DNA of 64,000 bases from Pseudomonadota bacterium (lineage in GTDB: Bacteria > Pseudomonadota > Alphaproteobacteria > Acetobacterales > Acetobacteraceae): assembly GCA_021815825.1 (NCBI GenBank), contig JAKAZO010000001.1, positions 32,771 to 96,770 on the forward strand, written 5' to 3'. Below, in pieces: positions 1-10,557 of this stretch. Under the pieces are notes generated by a model. The model did no database searches, was not told the DNA's origin, and saw only the letters and a list, made by a program, of their open reading frames with translations. Numbering within the stretch: the stretch's first letter is position 1; every line of letters begins with the position of its first letter. Both the position numbers and the translations under genes were made by a program.

Positions 1-2453
1 TGCGCGATGCCTCCATCGCCTGCCTGCGCGCGATCGGCGTCGATACCGGGGGATCGAACGTCCAATTCGCGCTGGATCCGGCCACCGGCCGGATGCTGAT
101 CATCGAGATGAACCCGCGGGTATCGCGATCCTCGGCACTCGCGTCGAAGGCCACTGGCTTCCCGATCGCGAAGGTCGCCGCCAAGCTCGCCATCGGCTAC
201 ACGCTCGACGAACTGGTCAACGATATCACCCGCGTCACCCCCGCTAGTTTCGAGCCGACCATCGACTATGTGGTGGTCAAGATCCCGCGCTTCACCTTCG
301 AGAAATTCCCCGGCACGCCGGCGCTGCTGTCGACCAGCATGAAATCGGTGGGCGAGGCGATGGCGATCGGGCGGAGCTTCGCGGAAGCACTGCAAAAGGG
401 CCTGCGCAGCATGGAGACGGGGCTCGCCGGCCTCGACGAGATCGTTCCGCCCGGCGACGGCACCGCCGATGCCTTCCGTGCAGCGCTCTCCGCTCCGCGC
501 CCGGACCGGCTTTTGATGGCCGGGCAGGCACTGCGGGCCGGCCTGACCGTGGATGATGTCCACAACGCCTGCCGTTTCGATCCCTGGTTCCTGCGCCAGC
601 TCGCCGACATCGTTGCGGCCGAACGCGTGGTGGCGACGCACGGCTTACCCACCGAGCCGATTGCGTTGCGGCGCCTGAAGGCACTCGGCTTTGCGGATCA
701 GCGGCTCGCCCAGCTCAGCCGTCGCAGCGAGAGCGACGTCGCGGCGCTGCGCCAGCGTCTGGGCGTCCGGCCGGTCTACAAGCGCATCGATACCAGCGGC
801 GGCGAGTTCGCGTCCTCGACATCCTATATGTATTCAACCTACGAGGGCAGCTACGGCGAACCGGTCTGCGAGGCCGCACCCACGGAGCGGCGCAAGGTGG
901 TCATTCTGGGTGGCGGCCCGAATCGCATCGGACAGGGCATCGAATTCGACTATTGCTGCGTGCATGCCGCGTATGCCCTGCGCGAAGCTGGCTTCGAGAC
1001 GATCATGGTCAATTGCAACCCGGAAACGGTAAGCACGGACTACGACACCTCTGATCGCCTCTACTTCGAGCCGCTGACCGCCGAAGATGTGATCGCGCTG
1101 ATCCGCCGGGAGCAGGAGCGCGGCACGCTGCTCGGCTGCATCGTTCAATATGGCGGCCAGACACCGCTCAAGCTCTCGCAGGCGCTGGCGCGCGAAAACA
1201 TCCCGATCCTCGGCACCTCGGCCGAAGCGATCGACATTGCGGAGGATCGCGAGCGGTTTCAGCTGCTGCTCCGCCGGCTTGGCCTGCTGCAGCCGGAGAA
1301 CGGCGTCGCGCGCTCCCTGGCCGAGGCGGAGACGGTTGCCGAACGAATCGGCTTCCCTGTGGTCATCCGGCCGAGCTACGTCCTCGGCGGGCGCGCGATG
1401 GAGATCGTCCATGACCGCGCCGGGCTCGCCCGCTACATGCGCGAGGCAGTACAGGTCTCGGGCGACAATCCGGTGCTGATCGACCGCTACCTCGCGGATG
1501 CCATCGAGGTCGACGTCGACTGCATCGCCGACGGGCGCAGCGTCTACGTCGCCGGGGTGATGGAGCACATCGAGGAGGCCGGCATCCATTCGGGCGACTC
1601 CGCCTGCGCTCTGCCGCCCTATTCCCTGCCGCCCTCGGTGGTTACGGAACTCAAGTCGGAGACCGAGGCGCTGGCCAAGGGGCTCGGCGTCGTCGGGCTG
1701 ATGAACGTCCAGTACGCGATCCAGGGCGATGCCATCTATGTGCTGGAGGTCAATCCGCGTGCGTCGCGCACCGTGCCGTTCGTGGCCAAGGCGACCGGCA
1801 CGCCTGTGGCCAAGATCGGTGCGCTGGTGATGGCCGGCGCCGAACTCGCCGCGTTGGCGCCGGACGATCAGGCCGTCGCGCCGCATGTCGCGGTGAAGGA
1901 GGCCGTGTTCCCGTTCGCGCGCTTTCCCAATGTCGATGTGCTGCTCGGTCCCGAGATGAAATCGACGGGCGAGGTCATGGGCCTGGATGCGAGCTTCGAA
2001 CGGGCCTTCGCCAAGGCTCAGCTTGGCGCCGGGGTCCGCTTGCCACAATCGGGCACGGCGTTCCTCTCGGTCAAGGATGCCGACAAGCGGGCGTTGGTCG
2101 GGCTCGCGCGTCGGCTGCTGGAGATGGGCTTCGCCGTCCTGGCCACCCGTGGCACGGCGGCGCGGCTGGCGGAGGCCGGGCTCACCGTTCGGGTGATCAA
2201 CAAGGTTCTCGAAGGACGGCCGCACTGCGTGGATGCCATCCTGTCGGGAGAGGTGCAGCTCGTGATCAACACGGCCTCGGGCGCGCAGTCGGTCGCGGAC
2301 AGCTTCGCCATCCGTCGAACCGCACTGACCCATGGGGTGCCACATTTCACCACGCTGGCCGGCGCCCGGGCGGCGGTGCACGCCATCGCCGCGTTGCGGG
2401 CCGGGACGCTTGAAGTAGCCCCGTTGCAGGCGTATTTTCATCGACCGTTCTGA
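1..2453 (+). CDS. carB: Carbamoyl-phosphate synthase large subunit (5' end outside window)
   Basis: Makes carbamoyl phosphate from glutamine-derived ammonia, bicarbonate and ATP for arginine and pyrimidine synthesis, working with CarA. The frame is open from base 3, and the residues before the first internal ATG still match the family ([12 protein letters not shown], then IIEMNPR). The gene therefore begins upstream and about 816 residues are visible. Visible order: the end of the first ATP-grasp half, the linker domain, a second ATP-grasp half starting near visible residue 300 ([15 protein letters not shown]), a second EVNPRASRT motif, and a C-terminal MGS-like allosteric domain over about the last 150 residues. 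Full CarB is about 1080 residues, so roughly 260 are missing to the left. greA follows after 77 bases. Confidence 0.97.
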   Translation, partial: RDASIACLRAIGVDTGGSNVQFALDPATGRMLIIEMNPRVSRSSALASKATGFPIAKVAAKLAIGYTLDELVNDITRVTPASFEPTIDYVVVKIPRFTFEKFPGTPALLSTSMKSVGEAMAIGRSFAEALQKGLRSMETGLAGLDEIVPPGDGTADAFRAALSAPRPDRLLMAGQALRAGLTVDDVHNACRFDPWFLRQLADIVAAERVVATHGLPTEPIALRRLKALGFADQRLAQLSRRSESDVAALRQRLGVRPVYKRIDTSGGEFASSTSYMYSTYEGSYGEPVCEAAPTERRKVVILGGGPNRIGQGIEFDYCCVHAAYALREAGFETIMVNCNPETVSTDYDTSDRLYFEPLTAEDVIALIRREQERGTLLGCIVQYGGQTPLKLSQALARENIPILGTSAEAIDIAEDRERFQLLLRRLGLLQPENGVARSLAEAETVAERIGFPVVIRPSYVLGGRAMEIVHDRAGLARYMREAVQVSGDNPVLIDRYLADAIEVDVDCIADGRSVYVAGVMEHIEEAGIHSGDSACALPPYSLPPSVVTELKSETEALAKGLGVVGLMNVQYAIQGDAIYVLEVNPRASRTVPFVAKATGTPVAKIGALVMAGAELAALAPDDQAVAPHVAVKEAVFPFARFPNVDVLLGPEMKSTGEVMGLDASFERAFAKAQLGAGVRLPQSGTAFLSVKDADKRALVGLARRLLEMGFAVLATRGTAARLAEAGLTVRVINKVLEGRPHCVDAILSGEVQLVINTASGAQSVADSFAIRRTALTHGVPHFTTLAGARAAVHAIAALRAGTLEVAPLQAYFHRPF

Positions 2454-2530
2454 TCGCTGCCGCGGGGCCCGGTCTTGCCCGGTCCCGGGGGCGATGCGTT
2501 GCATCCAGTCCAGGAAACGAGGGCCGCGCC

Positions 2531-3004
2531 GTGCAGAAATTCCCCATGACCGCCCAGGGTCTGCAGCGGCTGGAGGATGAGCTTCGCCGCCTCAAGAGCA
2601 GTGAGCGGCCGGCGGTCATCCGTGCCATCGCCGAGGCGCGCGGCCATGGCGATCTCAGCGAGAACGCGGAATACCACGCCGCGCGCGAGCGGCAATCCTT
2701 CATCGAGGGGCGGATCGGCGAGCTCGAGGAAATCGTTTCAGCCGCCGAGGTTATCGATCCCTCGCTGCTGTCCGGCGAGCATGTGAAATTCGGCGCCGTC
2801 GTGGCACTCCTCGACGAGGAAACCGAGAAGGAATCGACCTACCAGATCGTCGGCGTGCACGAGGCGGACATCAAGTCCGGGCGGCTGTCCGTGTCATCGC
2901 CGCTGGCCAAGGCGCTGATCGGCAAGCGACCGGGCGACACCGTCTCGGTGCCGGCCCCTGGTGGGGATCGGGTCTACGAGATTCTCAGCGTCCGCTATTC
3001 TTGA
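2531..3004 (+). CDS. greA: Transcription elongation factor GreA
   Basis: Stimulates transcript cleavage by backtracked RNA polymerase through the secondary channel. The 157-residue protein has the normal GreA length. The N-terminal coiled coil begins [20 protein letters not shown], and the tip carries the acidic pair in GDLSENAEY (about residues 41-49). A C-terminal FKBP-like domain contains [16 protein letters not shown] sequence (here [16 protein letters not shown]). The start is GTG at 2531, chosen because the family begins at this point. The stop TGA overlaps the TTG proposed as the start of the next gene, which suggests translational coupling. Confidence 0.96.
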   Translation: MQKFPMTAQGLQRLEDELRRLKSSERPAVIRAIAEARGHGDLSENAEYHAARERQSFIEGRIGELEEIVSAAEVIDPSLLSGEHVKFGAVVALLDEETEKESTYQIVGVHEADIKSGRLSVSSPLAKALIGKRPGDTVSVPAPGGDRVYEILSVRYS

Positions 3005-4227
3005 GCGGGCCGGTGATCACGCTGGCGGACGTCCAGGCCGCCGCTTCCCGCATCGCCGGCAGCGTGCTGCGGACCCCGTCGCTGCCCAGTCCTTCGGTCT
3101 CGCGCGCCAGCGGCGCCGACGTCGTGCTCAAGCTCGATAATCTCCAGGCGACCGGGGCCTTCAAGGAGCGCGGCGCGGCCAATCGCCTGGCGCTGCTGAC
3201 CGCGGCCGAGCGCGCCGCCGGCGTCGTTGCCATGTCCGCCGGCAACCACGCCCAGGCGGTGGCCCGTCATGCCGGGCTCAACGGCATTGCCGCCATCATC
3301 GTCATGCCGCGCTTCACCCCGGCAACGAAAGTCACCCGCACCGCGTCATGGGGGGCGGAGGTGGTGCTGCATGGCGAGACCTTGGCGGAAGCGGCCGCGC
3401 ACGCCATCCGCCTGGCGGCCGAGCGCGGCATGGTCTTCGTCCATCCCTATGACGATCCGCAGGTTATGGCCGGACAGGGCACGCTGGCGCTCGAACTGCT
3501 GGAAGATGCGCCCGGGCTCGACGTAGTGCTGGTCCCGGTCGGCGGCGGCGGCCTGTTCGCCGGCTGCCTGGCTGCCGCCGAGGCCCATCCCGGTGTCGAG
3601 GTCGTCGGGGTCGAGGTCGCCGCCTATGCGGCGATGGCCCAGCGGCTTGCCGGCCAGCCCGTCACGGTCGGCGGGCCGACGATCGCGGAGGGCATTGCCG
3701 TGCGCGATATCGGTGAAGCCCCGCTTGCCGTGGTCCGCGCCCACGGCGCCGAGGTTCTCGTCGTGCCCGAACGCGCGGTCGAGCAGGCGATCGCGCTGCT
3801 GGTCGAAGGTGCGAAACTGGTGGCGGAGGGAGCCGGCGCGGCTGCGCTCGCGGGCCTGCTCGCCTATCCCGGCCGCTTCGCCGGCAAACGGGTGGGCATC
3901 CCGATCTGCGGCGGCAATATTGATGCGCGCATTCTCGCCAACGTGCTGCTGCGCAATCTTCTGCGCGACGGGCGGCTGTTGCGGCTGCGCATGGAGATCC
4001 CCGACCGCCCCGGTGTGCTCGCCGATATCGCCGGTCGCATCGGCAATGCCGGCGGCAACATCATCGACGTCTCGCACCATCGGCTGTTCGCCTCGCCTTC
4101 GGTGCAATCGGCCGAACTCGAGCTGATGATCGAGGCTCGCGACGCGGCCCACGGGGCCGCCATCACCGCCTCGCTCGCCGAACACTATGCGGTCCGGCTG
4201 CTCTCGGGTGAGCGGGCCGAAGATTGA
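3001..4227 (+). CDS. ilvA: Threonine ammonia-lyase (threonine dehydratase) with ACT domain
   Basis: PLP enzyme that deaminates threonine to 2-oxobutanoate, the first step towards isoleucine. The PLP-lysine motif is [13 protein letters not shown] (about residues 50-62), and the glycine-rich phosphate loop is GGGGLFAG (about 181-188). A single C-terminal ACT domain starts near residue 330 ([20 protein letters not shown]). At 408 residues with one ACT-type domain it resembles the shorter TdcB/IlvA class rather than the 510-residue E. coli IlvA. The start is uncertain: TTG at 3001 overlaps the greA stop, and GTG at 3013 is an equally good alternative. Serine dehydration is also possible in this family. 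Confidence 0.9.
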   Translation: MSGPVITLADVQAAASRIAGSVLRTPSLPSPSVSRASGADVVLKLDNLQATGAFKERGAANRLALLTAAERAAGVVAMSAGNHAQAVARHAGLNGIAAIIVMPRFTPATKVTRTASWGAEVVLHGETLAEAAAHAIRLAAERGMVFVHPYDDPQVMAGQGTLALELLEDAPGLDVVLVPVGGGGLFAGCLAAAEAHPGVEVVGVEVAAYAAMAQRLAGQPVTVGGPTIAEGIAVRDIGEAPLAVVRAHGAEVLVVPERAVEQAIALLVEGAKLVAEGAGAAALAGLLAYPGRFAGKRVGIPICGGNIDARILANVLLRNLLRDGRLLRLRMEIPDRPGVLADIAGRIGNAGGNIIDVSHHRLFASPSVQSAELELMIEARDAAHGAAITASLAEHYAVRLLSGERAED

Positions 4228-4249
4228 ACGAGCCACGGGAGGACACAGC

Positions 4250-4999
4250 GTGACCGACAGCAACCGTTTCGCCGGGCAGACCGCGATCATCACCGGCGGC
4301 GCCTCCGGGATCGGCCTTGCATGCGCCGAGCGCCTCGCCGCGGAGGGCGCGCGCGTCGCTGTGTGGGACGCGAACCCGGAGGGGCTGCACGCCGCGCGCA
4401 CGCGCCTCGGCGGCGAGACACTGACGACGGTCCTCGACGTGACCGACGCCGAGGCAGTGGCCCGCGCGGCCGACGCGGCCTTTGCCCATTTCGGCCGCGT
4501 CGACATTCTCGTCGCCAGCGCTGGCATCTCCGGGCCGAATGCAGCGGTATGGGAGTACAGCGTCGCCGACTGGCGCCGCGTGATCGACATCAATCTCCAC
4601 GGTGTCTTCCACTGCAACCGCGCCGTCGTTTCGCTCATGCAGCGGCATGATTACGGCCGCATCGTCAACATCGCCTCGATCGCGGGCAAGGAAGGCAACC
4701 CGAATGCCGCGGCCTACTCGGCGTCCAAGGCGGCGGTGATCGGGCTGACCAAGTCGCTCGGCAAGGAGCTCGCCAAGACGGGCATTCGTGTCAATTGCGT
4801 GACGCCTGCTGCGGTCCGTACCGCTATCTTCGAGCAGATGACCCAGGCCCACATCGATTTCATGCTGTCGAAAATCCCCCTCGGCAGGTTTGGCGAGGTC
4901 GAGGAGATCGCGGCCATGGTCGCCTGGCTCGCCAGCCGCGAATGCAGCTTCTCCACGGGCGCGGTGTTCGACCTGTCCGGCGGTCGCGCCACCTACTGA
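4250..4999 (+). CDS. SDR family NAD(P)-dependent oxidoreductase (FabG-like)
   Basis: Classical short-chain dehydrogenase/reductase of 249 residues. It shows the cofactor motif TGGASGIG (about 15-22), the NAG-like ASAGISG segment, the catalytic serine in NIASIAGKEG, and the YSASK catalytic pair. GTG at 4250 is chosen because a good ribosome site (ACGGGAGGAC) lies just upstream; the frame is open further back but that stretch does not resemble the family. It begins 23 bases after the ilvA gene, so it may be cotranscribed. The sequence resembles FabG and sugar-acid or alcohol dehydrogenases; the substrate cannot be assigned from sequence. Confidence 0.9.
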   Translation: MTDSNRFAGQTAIITGGASGIGLACAERLAAEGARVAVWDANPEGLHAARTRLGGETLTTVLDVTDAEAVARAADAAFAHFGRVDILVASAGISGPNAAVWEYSVADWRRVIDINLHGVFHCNRAVVSLMQRHDYGRIVNIASIAGKEGNPNAAAYSASKAAVIGLTKSLGKELAKTGIRVNCVTPAAVRTAIFEQMTQAHIDFMLSKIPLGRFGEVEEIAAMVAWLASRECSFSTGAVFDLSGGRATY

Positions 5000-5132
5000 C
5001 CGCGCGCACACGACGGACCGTCCGTCACGCAATCTTCTCTGACAGGGTCGCGCCGACAGCGTAAGAGCAGGGCCGCAACGCAACCAACCGCGCGCGATTC
5101 GCTTCGGGCGCGGCAGGGCCAGCGGAGAGGTC

Positions 5133-5942
5133 ATGAACGCGCCGGTCTCGCGGACCAGCTATCGCAGCGTCTTCATCTCTGACACCCATCTCGGCACCCG
5201 CGGCGCCCGCTGCGACTTCCTCGCCGATTTCCTGCGCCGCATGAGTTGCCAGCAGCTCTACCTCGTTGGCGATATCATCGATGGCTGGCGCCTGCGGAAA
5301 TCCTGGTACTGGGACGGAATGCACGACGAGGTGCTCAGGCTGGTGCTGCGGCATGCGCGCAATGGCACCGACATCACCTATGTTCCGGGCAATCACGACG
5401 AGGCATTCCGCGCCTGGCTCCATCATGGGCTGGAGGTTGCCGGCATCCGCATGGCAGCCGAGGCCGCGCATGTCACGGCGGACGGGCAGCGCCTGCTGGT
5501 CCTGCACGGCGACGAATTCGACCATGTCGTGCGCTATGCCCGCTTCCTCGCCGTCCTCGGCGATGGCGCCTATGTCGCGGCCCTCGTGGTCAATCGGTGG
5601 CTCAATCTTGCCCGCCGACGGCTCGGCTACCCGTACTGGTCGATCTCCGTGTGGCTCAAGCGGCGGGTGAAAGAGGCGGTCAAGGCGATCGACCGGTTCG
5701 AATCCGCGCTTGCCGCGGAGGCCCGTCGCCGAGGTTTCGATGGCGTCGTCTGCGGCCACATCCACCACGCCGAAATGCGCGAGGTCGATGGCGTACTCTA
5801 CATCAACAGCGGCGACTGGGTCGAAAGCTGCACCGCGCTGGTCGAACACCACGATGGCAGGCTCGAGCTGATCGACTGGACGGCCATGGCCAATCTTTCC
5901 TTCTATTCCCGCCGGGCAACGCGGATCACCGAAGCTGCCTGA
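5133..5942 (+). CDS. UDP-2,3-diacylglucosamine diphosphatase-like metallophosphoesterase
   Basis: Calcineurin-like phosphoesterase of 269 residues. Metal-binding motifs are visible in order: SDTHLGTRG (about residues 13-21), GDIIDGW (about 46-52), PGNHDE (about 86-91), LHGDEFD (about 124-130) and CGHIHHA (about 207-213). It is close to the LpxH/YbbF type that cleaves UDP-diacylglucosamine in lipid A synthesis, but many alphaproteobacterial paralogues have other or unknown substrates. A glycosyltransferase begins 10 bases downstream, a pairing that suggests work on the same glycolipid or envelope pathway. Confidence 0.85.
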   Translation: MNAPVSRTSYRSVFISDTHLGTRGARCDFLADFLRRMSCQQLYLVGDIIDGWRLRKSWYWDGMHDEVLRLVLRHARNGTDITYVPGNHDEAFRAWLHHGLEVAGIRMAAEAAHVTADGQRLLVLHGDEFDHVVRYARFLAVLGDGAYVAALVVNRWLNLARRRLGYPYWSISVWLKRRVKEAVKAIDRFESALAAEARRRGFDGVVCGHIHHAEMREVDGVLYINSGDWVESCTALVEHHDGRLELIDWTAMANLSFYSRRATRITEAA

Positions 5943-5952
5943 CGGATCGCAC

Positions 5953-6984
5953 ATGCTATCGCTTCCGGCGGCGACGGGCGCGCGCGTGCTCATCGTGACC
6001 GATGCCTGGGCACCGCAGGTCAACGGCGTCGTCCGCACACTCGCGGCGTTGGCATCGGAGCTCGACAGCCTCGGGCACGAGGTCGAGGTGATCGGGCCGG
6101 ATCGGTTCCGCACGCTGCCCTGCCCGACCTATCCGGACATAAGATTGTCTCTGGCGCCTGGGCGCCGTCTCGCACGCATGATCGAAACCTTCGCGCCCGA
6201 TGCGCTGCACATCGCCACGGAAGGCCCGCTTGGATGGGCGGCCTCGCGCTGGGCGCGCCGGCGCGGGTTCGCGTATACCACCGCGTTTCACACCCGCTTT
6301 CCCGAATATATCCAAGCTCGCACGCGCTTTCCGCCTGGCCCGCTCTATGCGTGGCTGCGCCGTTTCCACGGCGGCAGCGCCGGGACGATGGTGGCGACGG
6401 AGAGTCTGCGCGCGGAGCTCGCCGCGCGCGGCTTCAACCGGCTGCTTTCGTGGTCGCGCGGGGTGGATCTCGCGCTGTTCACGCCCGATCCCGCGGAGGC
6501 GTGGCCGCTCCCACGCCCGGTTTTCCTCTATGTCGGCCGGGTCGCCGTGGAGAAGAACATCGAGGCGTTCCTTGCACTCGACCTGCCTGGCTCGAAGGTC
6601 GTCATCGGCGATGGACCACAACGCGTCGCGTTGGCCGCGCGCTATCCGAGCGTCCACTTTCTCGGCGCGCGCCACGGCCCCGCGCTCGCGCGCGCCTATG
6701 CCGGGGCCGATGCGCTGGTGTTCCCGTCGCGCACCGACACGTTCGGCTTGGTTCTCATCGAGGCGCTGGCCTGCGGCACACCCGTCGCCGCCTATCCGGT
6801 GACGGGGCCGAAGGACGTGCTCGCCGGCGCCGAGGGCTGCATCGGCGCGCTGGCCGACGATCTCGCCGTCGCCGCGATCGCCGCGCTGGCGGCGGACCGC
6901 GCCGCTTGCCGGCGCCATGCCGAGCGCTTCAGCTGGCGCGCCTCGGCCGAGGCATTCCTGACGAACTTGCTGCCGATGCGCTGA
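5953..6984 (+). CDS. Glycosyltransferase, GT4-type
   Basis: Cytoplasmic or peripheral glycosyltransferase of 343 residues with the GT-B layout. The N-terminal lobe opens with VLIVTDAWAPQVNGVVRTL, typical of GT4 enzymes. The C-terminal donor site has YVGRVAVEKNIEAFL (about 195-209) and the acidic FPSRTDTFGLVLIEALACGTP (E-x7-E type motif, about 257-277). Close relatives are described as alpha-mannosyl- or digalactosyl-type lipid transferases, but the donor cannot be assigned. It probably shares a transcript with the phosphoesterase before it. Its last 56 bases overlap the 3' end of the convergent ada gene. Confidence 0.87.
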   Translation: MLSLPAATGARVLIVTDAWAPQVNGVVRTLAALASELDSLGHEVEVIGPDRFRTLPCPTYPDIRLSLAPGRRLARMIETFAPDALHIATEGPLGWAASRWARRRGFAYTTAFHTRFPEYIQARTRFPPGPLYAWLRRFHGGSAGTMVATESLRAELAARGFNRLLSWSRGVDLALFTPDPAEAWPLPRPVFLYVGRVAVEKNIEAFLALDLPGSKVVIGDGPQRVALAARYPSVHFLGARHGPALARAYAGADALVFPSRTDTFGLVLIEALACGTPVAAYPVTGPKDVLAGAEGCIGALADDLAVAAIAALAADRAACRRHAERFSWRASAEAFLTNLLPMR

Positions 6985-8053
6985 GCGCCACTCCGGTCTG
7001 CTCACGCTCGATCAGCGCCTGCTTGCGCGCCACGCCCCAGCGGTAGCCGGCGAGATCGCCACTCGTGGCGACGACCCGATGACAGGGCACCGCGACCGCC
7101 AGCCGGTTTGCCGCGCAGGCACCGGCAACCGCGCGGACCGCACGCGGTCGTCCGACCCGTCGGGCCAGTTCGGCATAGGTGACCGTCGTGCCAGGCGGGA
7201 TCGCCTGCAGCGCCTGCCAGACCTGGCGCTGGAACACGGTGCCGCGGATATCGAGTGGCAGGGCCGGCGCCGGCGCGCCGGCGGGGTCGTCGACCAGACG
7301 CACAACAGTGGCCAGCGCGACGGCGAAATCCGGCCCGGCTGGCTCGCTCCGGGCGCCGGGGAAGCGGCGCTGCAACGCGTCGACCAGCGCTGGCACCGTA
7401 TCACCGAGGAGGATCGCGCACAGGCCGCGCTCCGTCGCGGCTGCCAGCACCGAGCCCAGCGTGCAGGCGCCGACGGCATAGACGATGCGCTCGCCGACAC
7501 CGCCGGCGCGGTAGGCGCCGGGGGTCATTCCGAGCAGCGCCGGCGCGGCGCTATAGAACCGTCCCGAAGACCCGAACCCGGCCGCATAGAGCGTCTCGGT
7601 GACGCTCGCCTTGCGCTCGAGGCCCGCCCGAACCCGGCGTTGGCGCTCCGCTTCGGCATACGCCTTCGGGGTCAGCCCAACGACCCGTCGGAACAGCCGA
7701 TGGAAGTGATGCGCGCTGAGACCTGCCGCGGCCGCCAGTTCGGCCAGCGTCGGCGGGACCTCGGCGGCCTCGATGCGCCGGCAAGCGGCCGTGATCAGCG
7801 TAGCCTCGCGCTCCGCGCGCGCCGGCAGGTCCGGCCGGCAGCGCTTGCAGGGGCGGAAGCCCGCGCGGATCGCGGCGACCGCATCGGCATGGAAGGCGAC
7901 GTTCTCCGGCCGGGGCAGCCGCGCCGCACAGGAGGGGCGGCAGAACACACCCGTGGTGGCGACGGAATACACGAAGCGGTCGTCGGCCGCCGGGTCGCGG
8001 CGGCAGACGGCGACCCATCTGGCGTCGATGCTCGTCGGAGACAGGTCTGGCAT
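6929..8053 (-). CDS. ada: Bifunctional transcriptional activator / DNA alkylation repair protein Ada
   Basis: Repairs methylphosphotriesters and O6-methylguanine and, once methylated, activates the adaptive response. At 374 residues it has the full three-part layout. The N-terminal zinc domain has Cys38, Cys42, Cys69 and Cys72 (GVFCRPSC and FRPCKRC), followed by an AraC-type helix-turn-helix (about 90-180). The C-terminal methyltransferase has the acceptor motif PCHRVV. ATG 8053 (MPDLSPTS) is preferred over the longer frame because a GGGAG ribosome site precedes it. It is convergent with, and overlaps by 56 bases, the glycosyltransferase gene. Confidence 0.93.
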   Translation of the reverse strand: MPDLSPTSIDARWVAVCRRDPAADDRFVYSVATTGVFCRPSCAARLPRPENVAFHADAVAAIRAGFRPCKRCRPDLPARAEREATLITAACRRIEAAEVPPTLAELAAAAGLSAHHFHRLFRRVVGLTPKAYAEAERQRRVRAGLERKASVTETLYAAGFGSSGRFYSAAPALLGMTPGAYRAGGVGERIVYAVGACTLGSVLAAATERGLCAILLGDTVPALVDALQRRFPGARSEPAGPDFAVALATVVRLVDDPAGAPAPALPLDIRGTVFQRQVWQALQAIPPGTTVTYAELARRVGRPRAVRAVAGACAANRLAVAVPCHRVVATSGDLAGYRWGVARKQALIEREQTGVALSASAASSSGMPRPRRAS

Positions 8054-8132
8054 GCCGGTAACTCCCTGGTGGTCGCACCGGCGCACCGTGCCAGCGGAGC
8101 TGCGGGCGCGCACTCCGAAGCTTGCGCCCGCA

Positions 8133-9590
8133 TCAACTCGACGGCCGGGCGGGCAGATGCAGCACCGCGCGCAGTCCGGGGTCGTTGGAACCGAGACTCA
8201 GGACCCCGCCGTGGAGCTGAGCAACCGCCTGCACCAGCGCCAGGCCGAGCCCCGCTCCCGGGGTGCTGCGCGCCGCCTCGCCGCGGTAGAAGCGCTCGGT
8301 CACGCGGGCGCGTTCAGGCTCGGGAATGCCCGGGCCCTGATCGGAAACCTCGATTTCGGCCGCTGGTCCCGCCCGACCGACGAGCCGGATCACGCCGCCG
8401 CTCGGCGAGAATTTCATCGCATTGTCCAGCAGGTTCGCTACCGCCTGCTGCAGCATGTCGCGGTCGCCGTAGACCGGGAGATGGTCCGGGCAGGCGAGTT
8501 CGAGCCGTAAGCCACGCTCCTCGGCGACCGCACCATAGAGTTCGGCGAGATCGGCGAGCAGCGGCGCAAGATCGACCGCGACGAAGGCCGACCGGCGGGC
8601 GCCGGCCTCGATTTCGGCAATGCGCAGGATCGCCTGGAAGACCGCGACCACGCCGTCGAGATCCAGTTGGGCGCGTTCGATCGCCGCGCGCAGGTCGGCT
8701 TCGGTTGCCGCGTGGAGCGCCGCATCCTCCAGCCTGGCCCGCGCGCGCGTGATCGGCGTGCGCAGATCATGCGCGATGGCGTTGGAAACCTGTCGAACCC
8801 CGTCCATCAGCCGGCTGATGCGCGACAGCATGTCGTTGATGGTTTCGGCAAGCCGGTCGAACTCGTCGCCACGGCCAGTGATGGGAACACGCCGCGACAG
8901 GTCCCCGGCGCTGATGGCCTCGGTGGTCTGCGAAATATTGGCGAGCGCGCCGCGCAGCACGCCACGGACCACGATCGCACCCGCCGCGCCCAGCCCGGCC
9001 ACGACCACCAGCGCCCAGAGCAGCGCGTCGGTAAGCAGGGCACGCATCCTGGCCCGCGACTCCACGTCGCGCCCGACCAGCAGATGGATGCCGCCGACGA
9101 GGTCGAACCGATGCACCCGCGCCAGCGAGCGGATACCATCGCGTTCGATCGGCAGCTCGAACCGTTCGGACGCCATGGTGACGCCGCTGGGCCAGCGGTC
9201 GAGATTGCCGGCGATGCGATGAAAGCCGGCATCGACGACGAGATAGATGGCATCGTCATCGACATTCTCGGCCAAACGGTCGCGGATTGTCAGGACCAGT
9301 GCCGGCAGGCCACCTTGCTGCCATTGCTCCGAGAGCCCTTGCGCGTCGGCGCGAATCGCAGCGTCCACCTGCCGCTGCAGCAGCCCCGCGGTCGCCCACC
9401 AGATGAACAGCGCCAGCGCCAGGGCGCTCACACCGAACAGGCCGGCATAGAGCAGCGCAAAGCGCACGCCGGCCGAATGCAGCAGGCGCTGGGGCCGACG
9501 CAGCGGCCCCGGCCGCGCGGCACCCGGATCGGCCTCTCCGCCCACCCCGGCCGGCTCCGCCTGGACGAGGGCCATCGCCCCGTCGCTCAT
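8133..9590 (-). CDS. Two-component sensor histidine kinase
   Basis: Inner-membrane kinase of 485 residues, partner of the response regulator encoded just upstream. Hydrophobic segments lie near residues 42-66 and 187-207 and flank a periplasmic sensor loop. A HAMP domain follows (about 208-262). The phospho-acceptor His is in AIAHDLRTPITRAR (His274), and the ATP-binding region has NLLDNAMKFSPSGG, DQGPGIPEPE and GAGLGLALV. The signal sensed is unknown. The regulator gene ends 10 bases before this start, so the two form one operon. Confidence 0.93.
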   Translation of the reverse strand: MSDGAMALVQAEPAGVGGEADPGAARPGPLRRPQRLLHSAGVRFALLYAGLFGVSALALALFIWWATAGLLQRQVDAAIRADAQGLSEQWQQGGLPALVLTIRDRLAENVDDDAIYLVVDAGFHRIAGNLDRWPSGVTMASERFELPIERDGIRSLARVHRFDLVGGIHLLVGRDVESRARMRALLTDALLWALVVVAGLGAAGAIVVRGVLRGALANISQTTEAISAGDLSRRVPITGRGDEFDRLAETINDMLSRISRLMDGVRQVSNAIAHDLRTPITRARARLEDAALHAATEADLRAAIERAQLDLDGVVAVFQAILRIAEIEAGARRSAFVAVDLAPLLADLAELYGAVAEERGLRLELACPDHLPVYGDRDMLQQAVANLLDNAMKFSPSGGVIRLVGRAGPAAEIEVSDQGPGIPEPERARVTERFYRGEAARSTPGAGLGLALVQAVAQLHGGVLSLGSNDPGLRAVLHLPARPSS

Positions 9591-9600
9591 GGGGATGCGG

Positions 9601-10284
9601 TCACTCCCCCTCGGCGCGCAGCATGTAGCCAGCGTTGCGCACCGTATGAATGAGAGCGGTGCCGAACGGCTTGTCCACCTTCTGGCGCAGCCGCGAGACG
9701 TGAACGTCGATCACATTGGTCTGGGGGTCGAAGTGATAGTCCCAGACGCCCTCCAGAAGCATGGTGCGGGTAACGACCTGGCCGGCATGGCGCATGAGAT
9801 ATTCCAGCAGCCGGAACTCGCGCGGCTGCAGATCGATCTTCTGCCCGGCGCGCCGGACAGTGCGGGAGAGCAGGTCCATCTCCAGATCGGCGACGACGAC
9901 GCGGGTCTGCGGACCCTCCCCCTTGCTCCGCCGGGTCAGCGCCTCGACGCGGGCGAGCAGTTCGGCAAAGGCAAAGGGCTTGGTGAGGTAGTCGTCGCCG
10001 CCGGCCTTCAGTCCACGCACGCGCTCATCGACCTGCGCCAGTGCCGAGAGGAACACCACCGGCGTCTGGTTGTTCTGCGCGCGCAAGGTCTCGAGCAGGC
10101 GGATGCCGTCGATCCCGCCAGGCAGCATCCGGTCGAGAATGATGGCATCGAAATTCTCGCTCGCGGCGAGGAACAGTCCGTCGCGGCCGTTGGCCGCGTG
10201 CTCGACCACATGGCCCGCCTCCCGCAGGCCCTTGAGCACGAAGCCAGCCACGTCCTTGTCGTCTTCCACCAGCAGAATGCGCAT
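9601..10284 (-). CDS. OmpR/PhoB-family response regulator
   Basis: DNA-binding response regulator of 227 residues. The receiver domain has the acidic pair at residues 8-9 (VEDDK), the phosphorylated Asp51 in IILDRMLPGG, and the conserved Lys in DDYLTKPF. A winged-helix effector domain fills the C-terminal half (QPREFRLLEYLMRHAGQVVTRTMLLEGVW). It is first in the operon with the kinase. The divergent neighbour across a 273-base gap is the RTX-like protein gene; regulation of that gene by this system is an attractive but untested idea. Confidence 0.94.
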   Translation of the reverse strand: MRILLVEDDKDVAGFVLKGLREAGHVVEHAANGRDGLFLAASENFDAIILDRMLPGGIDGIRLLETLRAQNNQTPVVFLSALAQVDERVRGLKAGGDDYLTKPFAFAELLARVEALTRRSKGEGPQTRVVVADLEMDLLSRTVRRAGQKIDLQPREFRLLEYLMRHAGQVVTRTMLLEGVWDYHFDPQTNVIDVHVSRLRQKVDKPFGTALIHTVRNAGYMLRAEGE

Positions 10285-10557
10285 CGGTTCCGTCCCGGTT
10301 CTCCGGCCCGCCCCGAGGCCGGCGCGTCATCATACCTGACCGTCGCCGAGGGACCAGAGCTCAGACTCTTTCGCAACGTTCAGCATGTGGCGAACGGGCC
10401 GTCTGCCCTTCTGCGCTGATCGATTTGATCCCGCCAGCGGCCATTGCCTCCGATCCCGAACGCTGGCGCCGAGTGGCATCTGTGTCAGCGCGGCGTGTAG
10501 ATCATTTTTTAAATCTGATTCGGCCAGTCTCGCGTCGTCTCATGGAGTGAGCCATTG
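10285..10557. promoter_or_regulatory. Divergent intergenic region with AT-rich core
   Basis: This 273-base gap separates the two-component operon (leftwards) from the RTX-like gene (rightwards) and must carry both promoters. The only conspicuous feature is an AT-rich patch around 10501-10521 (run of six T, then AAATCTGATT) in otherwise GC-rich DNA. It sits about 40 bases before the RTX-like start, where a promoter would be expected. A GGAG ribosome site is visible at 10544-10547. No clean palindrome or repeat was identified. Confidence 0.35.

Noticed and set aside
834..2504. 556-codon minus-strand frame opposite carB
   Set aside because: Antisense to carB motifs and without any recognisable protein features.
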